Shown here piece by piece: positions 18,647-36,621 of a stretch of DNA of 64,000 nucleotides. Position 1 is the stretch's first letter; each line of letters begins with the position of its first letter. The position numbers were made by a program, and so were the translations under genes. The notes below the pieces were generated by a model. It ran no database searches. It was not told the origin of the DNA and was given only the letters and a program-made list of their open reading frames with translations. The DNA is from Paraescarpia echinospica (lineage: Eukaryota; Annelida; Polychaeta; Sabellida; Siboglinidae): NCBI GenBank assembly GCA_020002185.1, contig CM034533.1, positions 48,706,346-48,770,345 of the forward strand. Direction: 5' to 3'.

Positions 18647-20073
18647 ATGGCGTACGTGTCTAGGCCGCAACACGTTACCGCGCGCAAAACAGCGGCGCAA
18701 CAACTGCGCAATTCATTTCTCACTATGGAGCCGACCGATCAAGTTGGCAGTTATGCGGCCAATTCTCAACAAGCACAAACCAGGTACGTTTTGTTAACTC
18801 AACTAACACTGACTTTCCTCACTCACATTACTGCTTTCTTTTATAACGTTCACTAACTAACTATTTTTTTACAGCGAGCTACCTCCCCAAAACGCAGGAA
18901 TTGGGACTCCCCAAGTCGCCGTGAATACGCCTCCCCAAGCCGCCGGGAATAGTGCTGTTCCGCCGCCACCATCTATGCGTCTACCTCCACCCCAACACCG
19001 CCCCGGCGAAAGGTACGTTTAACGATACTAACTAAATAGCGCTTTTTTAATTTACCTTTATTTGCAGACGCCTATTACGGACTTTCGATAAAGCCTATAG
19101 CTGCTTTTCCGTGCGCCCCACTATTTACAAACGCCCCGCTACAGACTTAATGCTTTTTTTTACAGGCCCCCACCTAAAAAGAGACGCGCCGTTACTTTAA
19201 TACTTTTTTCATACTTGCAGACGAAACATCGCCGGCTTCGATACACTGCATATAGGGCGCGGGCAAACCCTTGCGAGGCCCTCGCACCGAAACGGCTTCA
19301 TTAATAGATCTAGAATAAATTTGAGCCCAGGCGATCTGATTATGATTGATCGAAGGCCGCGCGCCGATAGGCCTGGGGCCACATTGTACCTTGGACGTCG
19401 CCGACCACATCACACCCCTTAACACTTTTTCCTTCTCCACAGATATCGCCTATTGATCGTGACGCCCGAACTAGTCAATCGGCTCCTTATGGGACAAACC
19501 CTCGCCAACCACACTCATCGGAATGGCCACCCGGCAGGGCGAGGCCCGCGCGCCAGTAGTCGCCACCCCGACGCTAATTGAACTTTTCCTCCCCCCCACA
19601 GCAGACACATCTTCGTGATCGACCCTGGCCTAACGCATCGATGATACGCCATCGGACGGGGGGTTACAGTTCACTTCGTCGGACCTGACCCTCACACAAT
19701 CAGCTTCACCTCGTCACGACGCCACCACCGGCCCCTCTTAGCCGTCGAGCCGCGACGACAACAAGAACAACAACAACAATACGACAGCGACGAACAACAA
19801 CAAGACGACACAGAAGAAAACTTCGACGACGGCTACAGTGGCACCCCCGATTTACAATTTCTAGCTGCAGACAACCCCCTACCAGAAGAGACTTTCACAC
19901 AACCATTCTCATTTGCTGACATCTTTCCACGTCCTCAAATTCTCCTCCCCTCATTTGCGCCACCCATCCCAGCACATCTTTCCGTTCATTTAAGTTTTCC
20001 TCCACAGCCCCCAGGCCGCCACGGCTTTGGTCCACCCCCACCCGACCCCCATGACCCCTTTCCGTCTTCATAA
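18647..20073 (+). CDS. spliced proline-rich Polinton gene with alternative last exons
   Basis: Exon 1 is 18647-18783 and exon 2 is 18875-19012; both end AG|GTACGT. Both introns (91 and 55 bases) carry an actaac branch-like word and a T-rich acceptor. Exon 2 encodes a Pro-rich stretch (AVPPPPSMRLPPPQHRPGE). After it come five acceptor-like sites (exon starts 19068, 19166, 19221, 19443 and 19602/19605). All are in the same phase, and each opens a frame beginning with Arg (Ser for the 19602 variant). The last is the longest, running to TAA 20071-20073 with a QQEQQQQ-type and acidic region, broken once by TGA 19642-19644. The 19166 exon begins RPPPKKRRAV, like a nuclear localisation signal. Function unknown; a nuclear regulator is possible. 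Confidence 0.6.
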
Positions 20074-20097
20074 TAAATTCATCTGTATACCAATAAA
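20072..20097 (+). terminator. poly(A) signals of the spliced gene
   Basis: One AATAAA overlaps the stop (20072-20077) and a second lies at 20092-20097. They support the end of the last exon. Confidence 0.65.
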
Positions 20098-20149
20098 ATT
20101 TATTTCTCACCGTTTATTGCTGTTTCTGTGTTTCCTTTCGAATTCCAAC

Positions 20150-20720
20150 TCACACACGAATAATGGCTATATTTCCACCTACACATTTGACCCACTCCAC
20201 CAGCATTCCAAATCACACACGAATAATGCCTATATTTCCACCTATTCGTCGTTGCAACACCAAACACCAGCGATCGCCAAAGCCACAAGCTTAATACACG
20301 CGCACAGGCCATTCTGACAGCTCCGGCCTCCAGCTGCTATAACGATATTGCGCCGCCGATGCACGCGTATCAGTTGTTACCAACTGTGTTTCCTTCCGTA
20401 TTCCACCAGCATTCCAACTCACACACGAATAATCCAGCGATCGCCCAAGCCACAAGCTTAATACACGCGCACAGGCCAATCTGACAGCTCCGACCTCCAG
20501 CTGCTATAACGATATTGCACCGCCGATGCACGCGTATCAGCTGTTACCAACTGACACACGAATAATACCTATATTTCCACCTATTCGTCGTTGCAACACC
20601 AAACACCAGCGATCGCCAAAGCCACAAGCTTAATACAAGCGCACTGACAGCGCCGGCCTCCAGCCGCTATAACGATACTGCACCGCCGATGCACGCGCAT
20701 CAGCTGTTACCAAAAATCAG
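20150..20720 (+). repeat. three diverged copies of a 150-190-bp subterminal repeat
   Basis: The order cacacgaataat, ccagcgatcgccaaagccac, aagcttaatacacgcgcaca, ggcctccagctgctataacg, then gatgcacgcgtatcag recurs three times (about 20215, 20415 and 20560). Some copies lack the central tatttccacctattcgtcg part. It lies between the last gene and the right end. Confidence 0.85.
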
Positions 20721-20970
20721 CTGTACCGCAGCCAGCACTGACAGCCACAACCTTAATACAAGCGCGCCTATGCGACACGAAAAACATTGATCCGGCCTTC
20801 CGTCAAACAATGCACATAAACTCCTATAGCCTGACATACGAAACCCCCATTCGCCAGTGAGTCGTGAAAACCAGGCCACTCAATTGCCCTCCTGATCTCC
20901 AGCGCGCCGGGCGTAATCTAAACCGGTCGACTAACCTCGATGATCCCCACCCCCACCACCGCACCGGGCT
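20721..20970. other. non-coding Polinton right arm
   Basis: No gene is visible. Fragments of the preceding repeat (ccacaaccttaatacaagcgc) persist at about 20748. The rest is unassigned up to the heat-shock element. Confidence 0.4.
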
Positions 20971-21010
20971 AGAAGCTTCTAGAAGGTTCTAGAACCTTCT
21001 AGAACCTTCC
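20971..21010. promoter_or_regulatory. perfect eight-unit heat-shock element
   Basis: Forty consecutive bases consist of eight 5-bp units strictly alternating nGAAn and nTTCn (AGAAG, CTTCT, AGAAG, GTTCT, AGAAC, CTTCT, AGAAC, CTTCC). This is the textbook binding array for heat-shock factor trimers. Three units already suffice in known promoters. A ttatattaa word follows at about 21020. It sits about 130 bases inside the right inverted repeat, with no gene directly downstream on either strand, so its target is unknown. Confidence 0.75.
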
Positions 21011-21138
21011 CGCGCGTCATTATATTAACCTCGCTGATCCCCAGGGACGTCACTTCACTCTAAAATATTTCCCACCTCCCCCGTGCACCTATTTAATACT
21101 AATTGGTCGCTATTTACTATTTTTAGTCATTGCTAACG

Positions 21139-21500
21139 TTCTCCTCCACTAATTGCGCTACTCATTTGTTACTAATTAGTACTTAATTAATTACCCTAAT
21201 TGTACTTAATTAATTACCCTAATTTTTTACCTAATTAGTACCTGATTAGTCACTAGAGGTCGACAATCACCCTATCTATTTCCTTATTAGTGCCTCATTA
21301 GTTAGTAGATGGCGACACCCTCTTTCTCATGACCCCCATCAATCACTTTGACGTTTACTCTCATCTCTAGTGCTAAAAAACGTCGGAATTCTACTTTTAA
21401 AAAACTCAAAAGCCTTTGATCTTAGGTCACTTCCGTTGATCGCGGCGCCTGAATCACTACTAACGTACCCTCAAAACACTACTGTTAAGTTCAAAACACT
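21139..21500 (-). repeat. right terminal inverted repeat of the Polinton
   Basis: This is the reverse complement of 3831-4165, with a local duplication of the taattaattaccc word near 21190-21215 that the left end lacks. Outer bases dissolve into repeated tcaaaacactac words (to about 21545). Confidence 0.9.
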
Positions 21501-22680
21501 ACCTCTACGTACGTTCAAAACACTACCCAATTCCAAAACACTACCGTCAGTAGGGCTATATCTTACCAACCAATTACATTAGTCACCTTTGGGAATCATC
21601 CTATACATTAGGGTCATATGTATATATATCACATAATCATTATAACAAATCAGACGATGAAATACACAGTTAGTGTGAAATATCTTTATTAATTAAGTTA
21701 AGGTTATTATTATTACCTATGGTTGGGGTTATGGTAATCACTGGAATCAATTAGACGACGGGAATAAATCGTTAGTGTGAAATATAATTATTTATTATGT
21801 GGGTTAAAGTTATTATTATCAGTTATGATTGGAGTTAGTTATGATTTGGGTTAGGGTAATAGCTGGAACCAATCAGATGACGGGATTAAATAGCTAGTGT
21901 GAAATGTCATTATTATTTAATGTTAAGGTTATTATTATAATTAGTTGTGGTTGGAATCAGCTATCAGTTGGGGTTGGTAATAACTAGGTTTGTTTATGGT
22001 TTGTTTAAGCTCCCAACCATTACACTGACGACCGCCCTGTATGCCTGTACTTGTATCTCTTTAATTTTACTAACCTATATCTATCCAGCCAGTATAATAT
22101 TACACTAACATCATTATATCATTAAGCCTACAAAGTTGCAGTGATGTACTTAGGATCTCTGGGGGAACAAAGCCATACATGAACCTCAAATCTCCACAGC
22201 TAGTTTCCTTCGTCCAAACCCCACAATATTTTGAATATGCACATATATGGATATTTCCCCCAGACGTTCCCACGCCGACCATAAAGCAATCTAAACTACA
22301 ATGACACTGCTCGCACTCTTGCACTCCGTGAACATATCGATGACCCGACGAGGCTTATTACTAACACCAGTCTGGTGTCAATGGCTTTGTTTTTAAACTT
22401 AACGTATCCCTTATTGCCAACATACCCTACCCCATGTAAATATCTCACGGCCTCCCACCAAGCGATACGTACTTTTTAGATGGCCCCAAACACATAGAAA
22501 TTGTAAAACGAGAAAATATGTAGGGGTAGTGTTTTGAACTTAACAGTAGTGTTTTGAGGGTACGTTCACAACACTACGATAGTGTTTTGAAAGTACGCTC
22601 AAAACACTTCGGTAGTGTTTTGAGGGTACGCTCAAAACACTACCGTAGTGTTTCCGAGGGGTAGTGTTTTCAACTTACTA
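21470..22680. repeat. about 1.2-kb segment flanked by inverted Polinton-end motifs
   Basis: The tcaaaacactactgttaag text at the Polinton's right edge (21471-21545) recurs inverted at 22520-22560 (gaacttaacagtagtgtttt then gagggtacg). It continues in a palindrome-rich array of gtagtgttttga words to about 22670. Inside, 21648-22000 holds three diverged copies of a roughly 120-bp AT-rich unit (gtgtgaaat, ggttattattat). It may be a small non-autonomous element or the relic of another Polinton end. Confidence 0.55.
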
Positions 22681-23786
22681 CACCGGCACTTTTTAAAAGT
22701 TACCGGCCCGACGAAATATTTAACGGTCTCGGGCCTCCGGGTCGGCAGTAATTTCGAACACTGCCGGTAACGTATCGGGTCGCTGGTTTAACATTTAGAA
22801 TTAATAGTAGGCCTAATTTAAACATTTGTGTACACTTCTATACCGATACGTTCTTTCAGTAGAACAACCAGAAACGTAATTGGTTTTTACAAAACACTTC
22901 AAAGTTCTCCTATAGCGTTATACTAATTGTAGGCAAAAACCTACTCGTCTATACGTCGAACCACGTCTGCTGCGAGATTCTCTCTTAGCGTGCGAGATCA
23001 CGCGGCCGGACGACTATCGGCTCAGCAACACTATAAGATTTATAATTACTGCCAATTGCTTAACTCGATTAACGGTTAGAGGCACTGGCCGGGTGTTCTG
23101 AATAAACGTTAGTCCTAAACATAGTCACTGTACGCATTAACATGGGGCGGCCATTGATTTTTATGTGCGTGACGCCGTCTGGCGTCGATGGATTAACCGC
23201 GTTCCCAATGAATCAGGGAGGTGAACTGATGACTAATGGAGTTTAATAGCAACAACGATCAATGTAATTATCAACACCGCCGAAAAAGTGTCAGGCGCCG
23301 GGACACTGCCAATGAATCAAATCAGATGGCTGTTGTCAGTGTTGACAGTGACAGTGTTGTTGACACTGTCAGTCGATGTTGTTCTGGTGAGCACATGGTA
23401 AGTACGCGTATTTAATTAATGTTGGCAGTTCCACCGTGTATATATATATATATATATATTGATTTGTATGTAATTTAGTCTAATCTTCGCTATTATACCA
23501 CCTATTTTCTATTACATATTAAAAATTGTTATATTTTGGTAGGTACATGTAGTAAACAATGTAAATATCATGGTAGAACGTTGGGATATTTGCTTTTAAA
23601 TGTCAACTTTTTTATTTATATAGATATTTAAATACTGTTTTCAGGGTTTTCAAACCCATTGATTGACTAAAGTAATAAATTTACAACATTTAATAATTTT
23701 AGTACTAATTATAACCAAATTAATGCAATTAATTAGTTAATTTTAGTAATGTAGCAAGCAAACTCAACAGACCAACTCATTCCAAT
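22681..23786. other. gene-free AT-rich DNA
   Basis: No exon or known element is recognisable. A (TA)n run lies near 23439. A short self-complementary stretch (gttgacagtgacagtg / gacactgtcag) sits near 23339-23372. Confidence 0.4.
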
Positions 23787-24330
23787 TAAAGGCCATAATG
23801 CCCATGATTATGAAGATATACGTATTGTGCAATGTGTTAATTTGTTATTATTTTTTATTAATATTTAATTGTTAATACCATTAATAATGATAATAAATAT
23901 ACATTAACAAATAATTTAATAATTTAATTGATATGTCAATATTGGCTAATTAGTGCGCAGTAAAAGGCCATAATGTCCATGATTATGAAGATATTTGTAT
24001 AATTTATGAAAGCAGTAAACCACATTAATTATGGTAATAAATATACATTAACCAGTCATTTCACATTAACAATAACTTATACAAATGAAGCGGTCAATCG
24101 TTAGCGTGCTATAATTAGCCATTGTTAACTTATTAATTAACAATAACTTAATTAATAAGTTAATAATGGCTAATATTAGCACGCTAACGACTGACCGCTA
24201 CATTTCGATAAAAGGCTGGAATGTCCATAATTATGAAGACAGTTATATAATTTATGCAATGTTTACAACCACATTAAACATTATAATAAATATACATTAG
24301 CCATTCATATAGCATTAACAATAACGTTAT
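23787..24330 (+). repeat. three diverged copies of an AT-rich repeat
   Basis: The word aaaggccataatgYccatga, followed by ttatgaagata, recurs at about 23788, 23962 and 24211. Each is followed by ataatttat-type text and by acattaacaataac-type text. Spacing is about 170-250 bases. Confidence 0.6.
24089..24199. repeat. 51-bp-arm palindrome with a 9-base loop
   Basis: Arm 24089-24139 is nearly the exact reverse complement of 24149-24199, with only a few mismatches. It includes agcggtcaatcgttagcgtg and cacgctaacgactgaccgct. It lies inside the AT-rich repeat and could form a long hairpin; it may be a miniature inverted-repeat element. Confidence 0.85.
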
Positions 24331-26860
24331 TAATAAGTAAATATTGGCTACATAGAATACAAATTCAACTGATCAATGCATGACAATGAAATACAATATT
24401 CACACTCCTAGTTCACAGTGTCTATGTGCAACTGTGTCATGACAGGTTGGGTGAATACTGCAGGCTCCGTACAAACAAATAATCAATTGTCACTGCTTCA
24501 TAATGCAATGTTCTGCATATTAACATGAACTTGATAAAGTAATGTTTTTTAATTGTTCACAGTATTCCGTCTCTGAATCCAAATGCACCAAATGCAAGAC
24601 TGTTTTCTGTGTTACTCCCCATGGCCCATGGGAGGCAAGCCACGAGGATGTCTGCTCTGCTCATAATACAGTCTTTTTGTAATACTGGAAGTTAATTGTC
24701 TCATAATTGAATGCCAGTAGGCTGCAACATCTGTGCAGCAAGGTGCAGAGTTCAGTATCTTGTAAAATAACGTTGTGTTCTTCAACATGATGTATATACG
24801 TAATGTTCGTGTCATGTTGAGTGGACACTGTTGAATGTAGACATCAGGTATATAATCAGCCAGATTAAATGTGTACGTATGCAGGCAAGTGATGGGTGTC
24901 ATACTCAGACGACGCTGTGGCTTGGTACCTTCACAGTTAACCGTTGGACACAGATCAGCGTAAGATCAGTGTCACTGCATGTAATTGCGAACAATATCTG
25001 AAATAAAAGGCCATCGACGGCATCGTGCATCATATAATGATAACTGTTTTGATTCTACATGCAAATCTTGTGAAATAATTTTCATATCACTGCCTCTGTT
25101 ACTCAAGAGAGCAGTGTGACATTCTATAATGCATTATGTCACACATAAATTCATAATAATTGTGATACTTGAGAGGTATAACTGGTGTTTAATGTATTGC
25201 GTTTTGTCACACAATAAAATGAATGATGCTACAACTGATCAAGGCATTTATGGTTTATATTATTACATTTACAACATGCTCTATATATATATATTAAATA
25301 TGCTATTACATCAATAGAACATGATACATGTCAGACAACGAATACTTTTTTACTATTTATAAACAAATAGCCTCACAGACCTCTCAGAAATGGTTTATTA
25401 ACTAATACGATAGGTGGCAGCAGAATACACCACAACGATGTAAACAAACGCACAAATGTATTGTTTTTTGGACTGAATTGTACGTAACTATATGGTTGTA
25501 ATCGCCACAGGAAAGTTATCTAACTGTCTGTTAATATTTACACATGCAATGTGTTCCACCTAGTATTCTAACCGCATAGTGAAGAGTTTTGAACATATAC
25601 CGGACCACTCGGTTTCTGCCCTATCTAAGTTTCTGCCTCATTACGATTATATAGCTGGATCTCATATTAAATACATCGTTAGTCAGATATATCGGACACA
25701 GTGAGCCAAGGATGTATACAAACTTGCAACAACGTTATTTGTCTCAAATTAAAACGAGGCAAACAAGTCTTTGACAGGTATTTTGATAGCGAACGCAGAC
25801 CACGTGATTACATTGCAGCATATCGGTGACGGTGATGTAAACAACCGTAATATTTAAATTTATCGGGCGAAATTGTAAGCAACTGTTCACCCTAATCACC
25901 AAAGGAAAGTTAATGAACAGCACGTGGCGTTTATACAGTGAATGCATTGCGATTTGTCGCACAGTGTCTGATGATTTTGAACACGATGAGGCAGAAACCG
26001 AGTGGTCCAGTATATATACAAAATCCGGCGGCGTCCGTGCCCGTGGTGCGTTAAACTTAACTAGTGCCACCGACATTTCATTGTCTAAAACAACCTTTCT
26101 AACCGTTTGTTTTAATTCAGTCGATCAAACAAATGTTACTGATTTCGAATACTGACACTTTTAAACAAATACTGGTTCCGATTTTTATTTAAACAGCTTA
26201 TTCAAATTAGTATGTAGATGGGAACTCAGACTCAGTAATATTATGAATATGATTACATGACACCAGTGTCAATTTAGTTGGCGGCCCAAATAAATAGACG
26301 GCTACCGTTACAATAATTATACCTATTTTCCTTACCTTGTTGTTTCTTTCGGAAATGTAAAGACATTTTTGTTTTGTTTTTGATGAACGGTTGTTGCACC
26401 CAACACGGCACAACACGAGCCACCACAAGGACACTTTAAGGTCATTTACTGCGCTGTATACGCTATCCAGTAGATGGCGCCACCATCCAATTTTAAATGG
26501 CGGATCGCTGAATGATTATGCTTGCTTTGCCCTAAAGTTGAGTTTACTCAATGCAACGCGTCGAATGAGACGACGCCATTCTTACGTCATTTAACAGCCA
26601 GGTCACGTGTTCCCGACGCAATTAAACGAAAAGTTGTCATATGCAAAGTCCGAAAAACCTATAGCGTTTCGTATTATTTAAAACCACACCCACCCCTACT
26701 AATTCGTTGTGTTAGACTTATGATTTTGAGTGATAGCTTTTTATGTTTACTATCAATAAAGTTCACTCTTATTACAATAATTGCATACATCTCTATGAAT
26801 GAATTTTATCAAAAATAGATAAGCGAGAGAAAAATGAACAACTCAGAACACGTCTAAAAC
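24331..26860. other. gene-free DNA with one inverted and one direct repeat
   Basis: No gene is supported. The word ggaccactcggtttctgcc at about 25603 recurs inverted at about 25991. The gatgtaaacaa...aggaaagttaat pattern near 25437 recurs diverged near 25833. A single CTCF-like word CCAGTAGATGGCGC is at 26467. The open frames in this stretch resemble no known protein. Confidence 0.4.
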
Positions 26861-27071
26861 ATGAAATTCTATGGTGGCTAGCACCCTCACGGCTCGTCCT
26901 GTCCGGACGATCTTGGTATCATTTGAAAGGATGCACTTTTTGTTATTCTATCGTCATCTAGATTTTCCGGTAACCGTTCAAAGAACACCGATAAATGGAC
27001 CTACAATCATGCCGTTTTCGGTGTTCTATACGGTTCCAAACGATGTTGGCGGCGGGTACAAAGTACACTAA
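26830..27071 (+). repeat. inverted, diverged relative of the 1-kb satellite unit
   Basis: The text from gagagaaaaatgaacaact through ggctagcaccctcacggctc matches the opposite strand of the satellite unit that begins at 27630. Differences between the two fall mostly at third codon positions of one frame (VASTLTARPVRTILVSFER here, VASTITVRRIPTILMSFES there). A stop lies upstream in that frame here, so this copy does not code for the whole open frame. Confidence 0.6.
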
Positions 27072-27529
27072 TCTTCCAATTGCGGCGCTGTTTTCCTCAT
27101 TTGCATAGGTTCAGACATGCGCACTTCGCCATTTCTTATGTTATAAGTTCCACCCACTTTTAAACCGCGGCGAAACTGATGCGCTTTGATCGCAGCGAAA
27201 CCGATATATCTCGGCGTGACGTCACAATAACGTACGCCACCCAACGGGTCTAAATTCGTTGCGTTGGTTGGTTGATATACGTGATTGTGACGTCACGCCT
27301 ACTTCGCGTATGTCATTTTAGCAGCCATTTGAAAGTGGGTGGAGCTCCAATCGGTAGATTGGTGAACTGTGTCGACGAAACAGCATCGTTCACAGTGTCT
27401 AAGACACCGGAACGGGCCCGGTTGTAGGTCCGTTTTCAGTTAATTTTAGGACTGATTATCAGGAAACCATTTATATGTTTGAATAGTGTAGCAACAGCCA
27501 ATATCGGCCACCATACTTCATGTTTGCAT
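27072..27529. other. gene-free DNA before the satellite
   Basis: Nothing is recognisable beyond two cgtgacgtca / gtgacgtcac words about 60-80 bases apart (27216 and 27291). Confidence 0.35.
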
Positions 27530-34893
<7,364 letters not shown>

Positions 34894-34899
<6 letters not shown>

Positions 34900-35160
34900 G
34901 CAAATGTTAAATACAATTACCTTTATTTCCAAACCATGCACACTGTGTGTAGAATATGCACAAGTTACAGTATAATTCGAAATTGTATTTATATAGTGTG
35001 TGCGTGCATGCGTGTGCGTGCGTGTGCCTACGTGAGTTGCATGCGCTGTGTGTATATGTGCGCACCCACGTGTGAATAATGCGTGTGTGTATGTATGTGT
35101 GTGTGTGTGTGCGTGTGTGCGTGCGTGCGTGCACATATGTATGCACATATGAATATATGC
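34894..35160. repeat. TG/CG-rich simple repeats after the satellite
   Basis: The stretch 34997-35160 is dominated by gtgtgtgcgtg and gtatgtgtg words, followed by aacgaacgaacg near 35183. There is no gene. Confidence 0.7.
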
Positions 35161-35771
35161 AAACACACACGCGGGAGCGCCAACGAACGAACGAACGAAT
35201 AATTAACAATAATAATAAAAAATGAAAATTGACAAGAAGCAAAAAACATAACACTTAATCACTGAATAGATCAAAATACAGCATCTAGAGGTAGCACGAA
35301 ATACAGGGTTTTAGTTCATTCAACTGATATAATATTATCTTTAATTTATTATCTAAGGAAGCACTCTTCGTTTCAGAATATATCGGTTACACATTGCGCA
35401 TACAGTCGCATAGACACCGGCCCATATTCACACCAAAACGATACACCTATATAATGACTGTGTCTGCCGTCAGAACACATAACGTTGGTACAAATGACAT
35501 ATTAAAAAAGTGGGTTATTATTTTGCCATCATTATGAGAACGAAAAATCACTTTACATATACACTCCAGTTATATGTAGAAGGTTACACAAGAAGAACGA
35601 AACCATCGGCAAGTGACGTCCACCATCCTCTACCTAGTTTTATAGATCTGTCGAATTACGCCAATCAACCATATTTTCTCCACATACTATACTAACACTT
35701 GGTGTGTGTGGAAAGTCAATGTTAAGTTACACATTTCATAAAGAGACTATATTTCTTGACACGTCTTAGTG
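35161..35771. other. gene-free DNA downstream of DUOXA
   Basis: No recognisable feature. The DUOXA poly(A) signal follows at 35772 on the minus strand. Confidence 0.35.
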
Positions 35772-35777
35772 TTTATT
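35772..35777 (-). terminator. poly(A) signal of the DUOXA gene
   Basis: TTTATT on the plus strand is AATAAA for the minus-strand gene, about 134 bases after its stop codon. Confidence 0.55.
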
Positions 35778-35837
35778 GACGTGTTTGGTCACTGTCCGTA
35801 ACGTTCCTATTTCATCACACGTGCCTCTCGTCACGCT

Positions 35838-35940
35838 GTCACTTGTATGACGGTGATCACGCCGTCACTTGTATGACAGTGGATCACGCCGTCACTTGTA
35901 TGACGGTAGATCAAGTGGTCACTTGTATGACGGTGGAATT
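35838..35940 (-). repeat. 26-27-bp minisatellite made from the DUOXA C-terminal codons and stop
   Basis: Four copies of gtcacttgtatgacggt text start at 35838, 35864, 35891 and 35918. The rightmost is the coding end of DUOXA (STVIQVTT then TGA). Copies 2 and 3 read STVIQVTA followed by TGA in the same register, while the last and most degraded one differs. The repeat unit of 27 bases equals nine codons, so each copy can supply its own stop. Confidence 0.85.
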
Positions 35941-36552
35941 GACGGGTGGTGTTGAGCTGCGGACGTCGTCGTAGTCCGGCGCTGAGCCGTTGCAGTCCGC
36001 CGTCGCGGCGCCATGGCAGCAGTCGTCGTCCGTGTTGTCATAGGCGATGTTGTCGAACATGTTGCCGCCGGAAGCCACGGTCGCAGCCATCTTGCGCTTG
36101 AAGTTCGGCTACAAACAGGTCGTTCATAATATGAGCGATAACAACTCATGGGCTGATGTCAATATATCACGTACCTATAACACTACAGCACAGCGCTTAT
36201 ATGTTGCGTTGGAACCGTAGTTTTTTTATCAATCTTGTAATTACGATTCCACAATTACGATAGTTGTGTGTGGACATAAACTATCTAAAATAGTTTGTCC
36301 TTTCGTGTCGTCACCTTTGGAATCATTCCGCTGTAAGTGATCACTATAAGTTCTCGCAAGGCTGCCGTCCTTTTGATTTAGTGCGCACGTGCGTGGTATT
36401 GCTCTGTCAATTTTTCATATCCTATCCTTTATGGCAAAATAAACAGTGTGACACATAAAAAACAGACAGACAGGCAGGCAGGCAAACAGACAGACAGACA
36501 GACAGACAGACAAATGTGTATGTGTGAGTGAGAGAAAGAGTGTGTATGCATG

Positions 36553-36621
<69 letters not shown>

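Larger units (their letters stand above)
3831..21500. mobile_element. Polinton/Maverick (adintovirus-like) element, about 17.7 kb
   Basis: Inverted terminal repeats bound a GC-rich block that carries the full Polinton gene kit: packaging ATPase, retroviral-type integrase with chromodomain, minor and major capsid proteins, adenain-like protease and protein-primed DNA polymerase. The polymerase lies on the opposite strand and converges on the protease, as is usual. Length is in the family's normal 15-20 kb range. Base composition changes sharply at both ends of the gene block. Several genes carry single in-frame stops, so the copy is probably dead. The exact outer edges and the target duplication were not fixed, because the ends consist of repeated gtagtgttttga words. 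Confidence 0.93.

Noticed and set aside
27213..27300. CRE-like gtgacgtca words near the satellite as a promoter
   Set aside because: No TATA box, gene or transcript support nearby; the words are short and could occur by chance.
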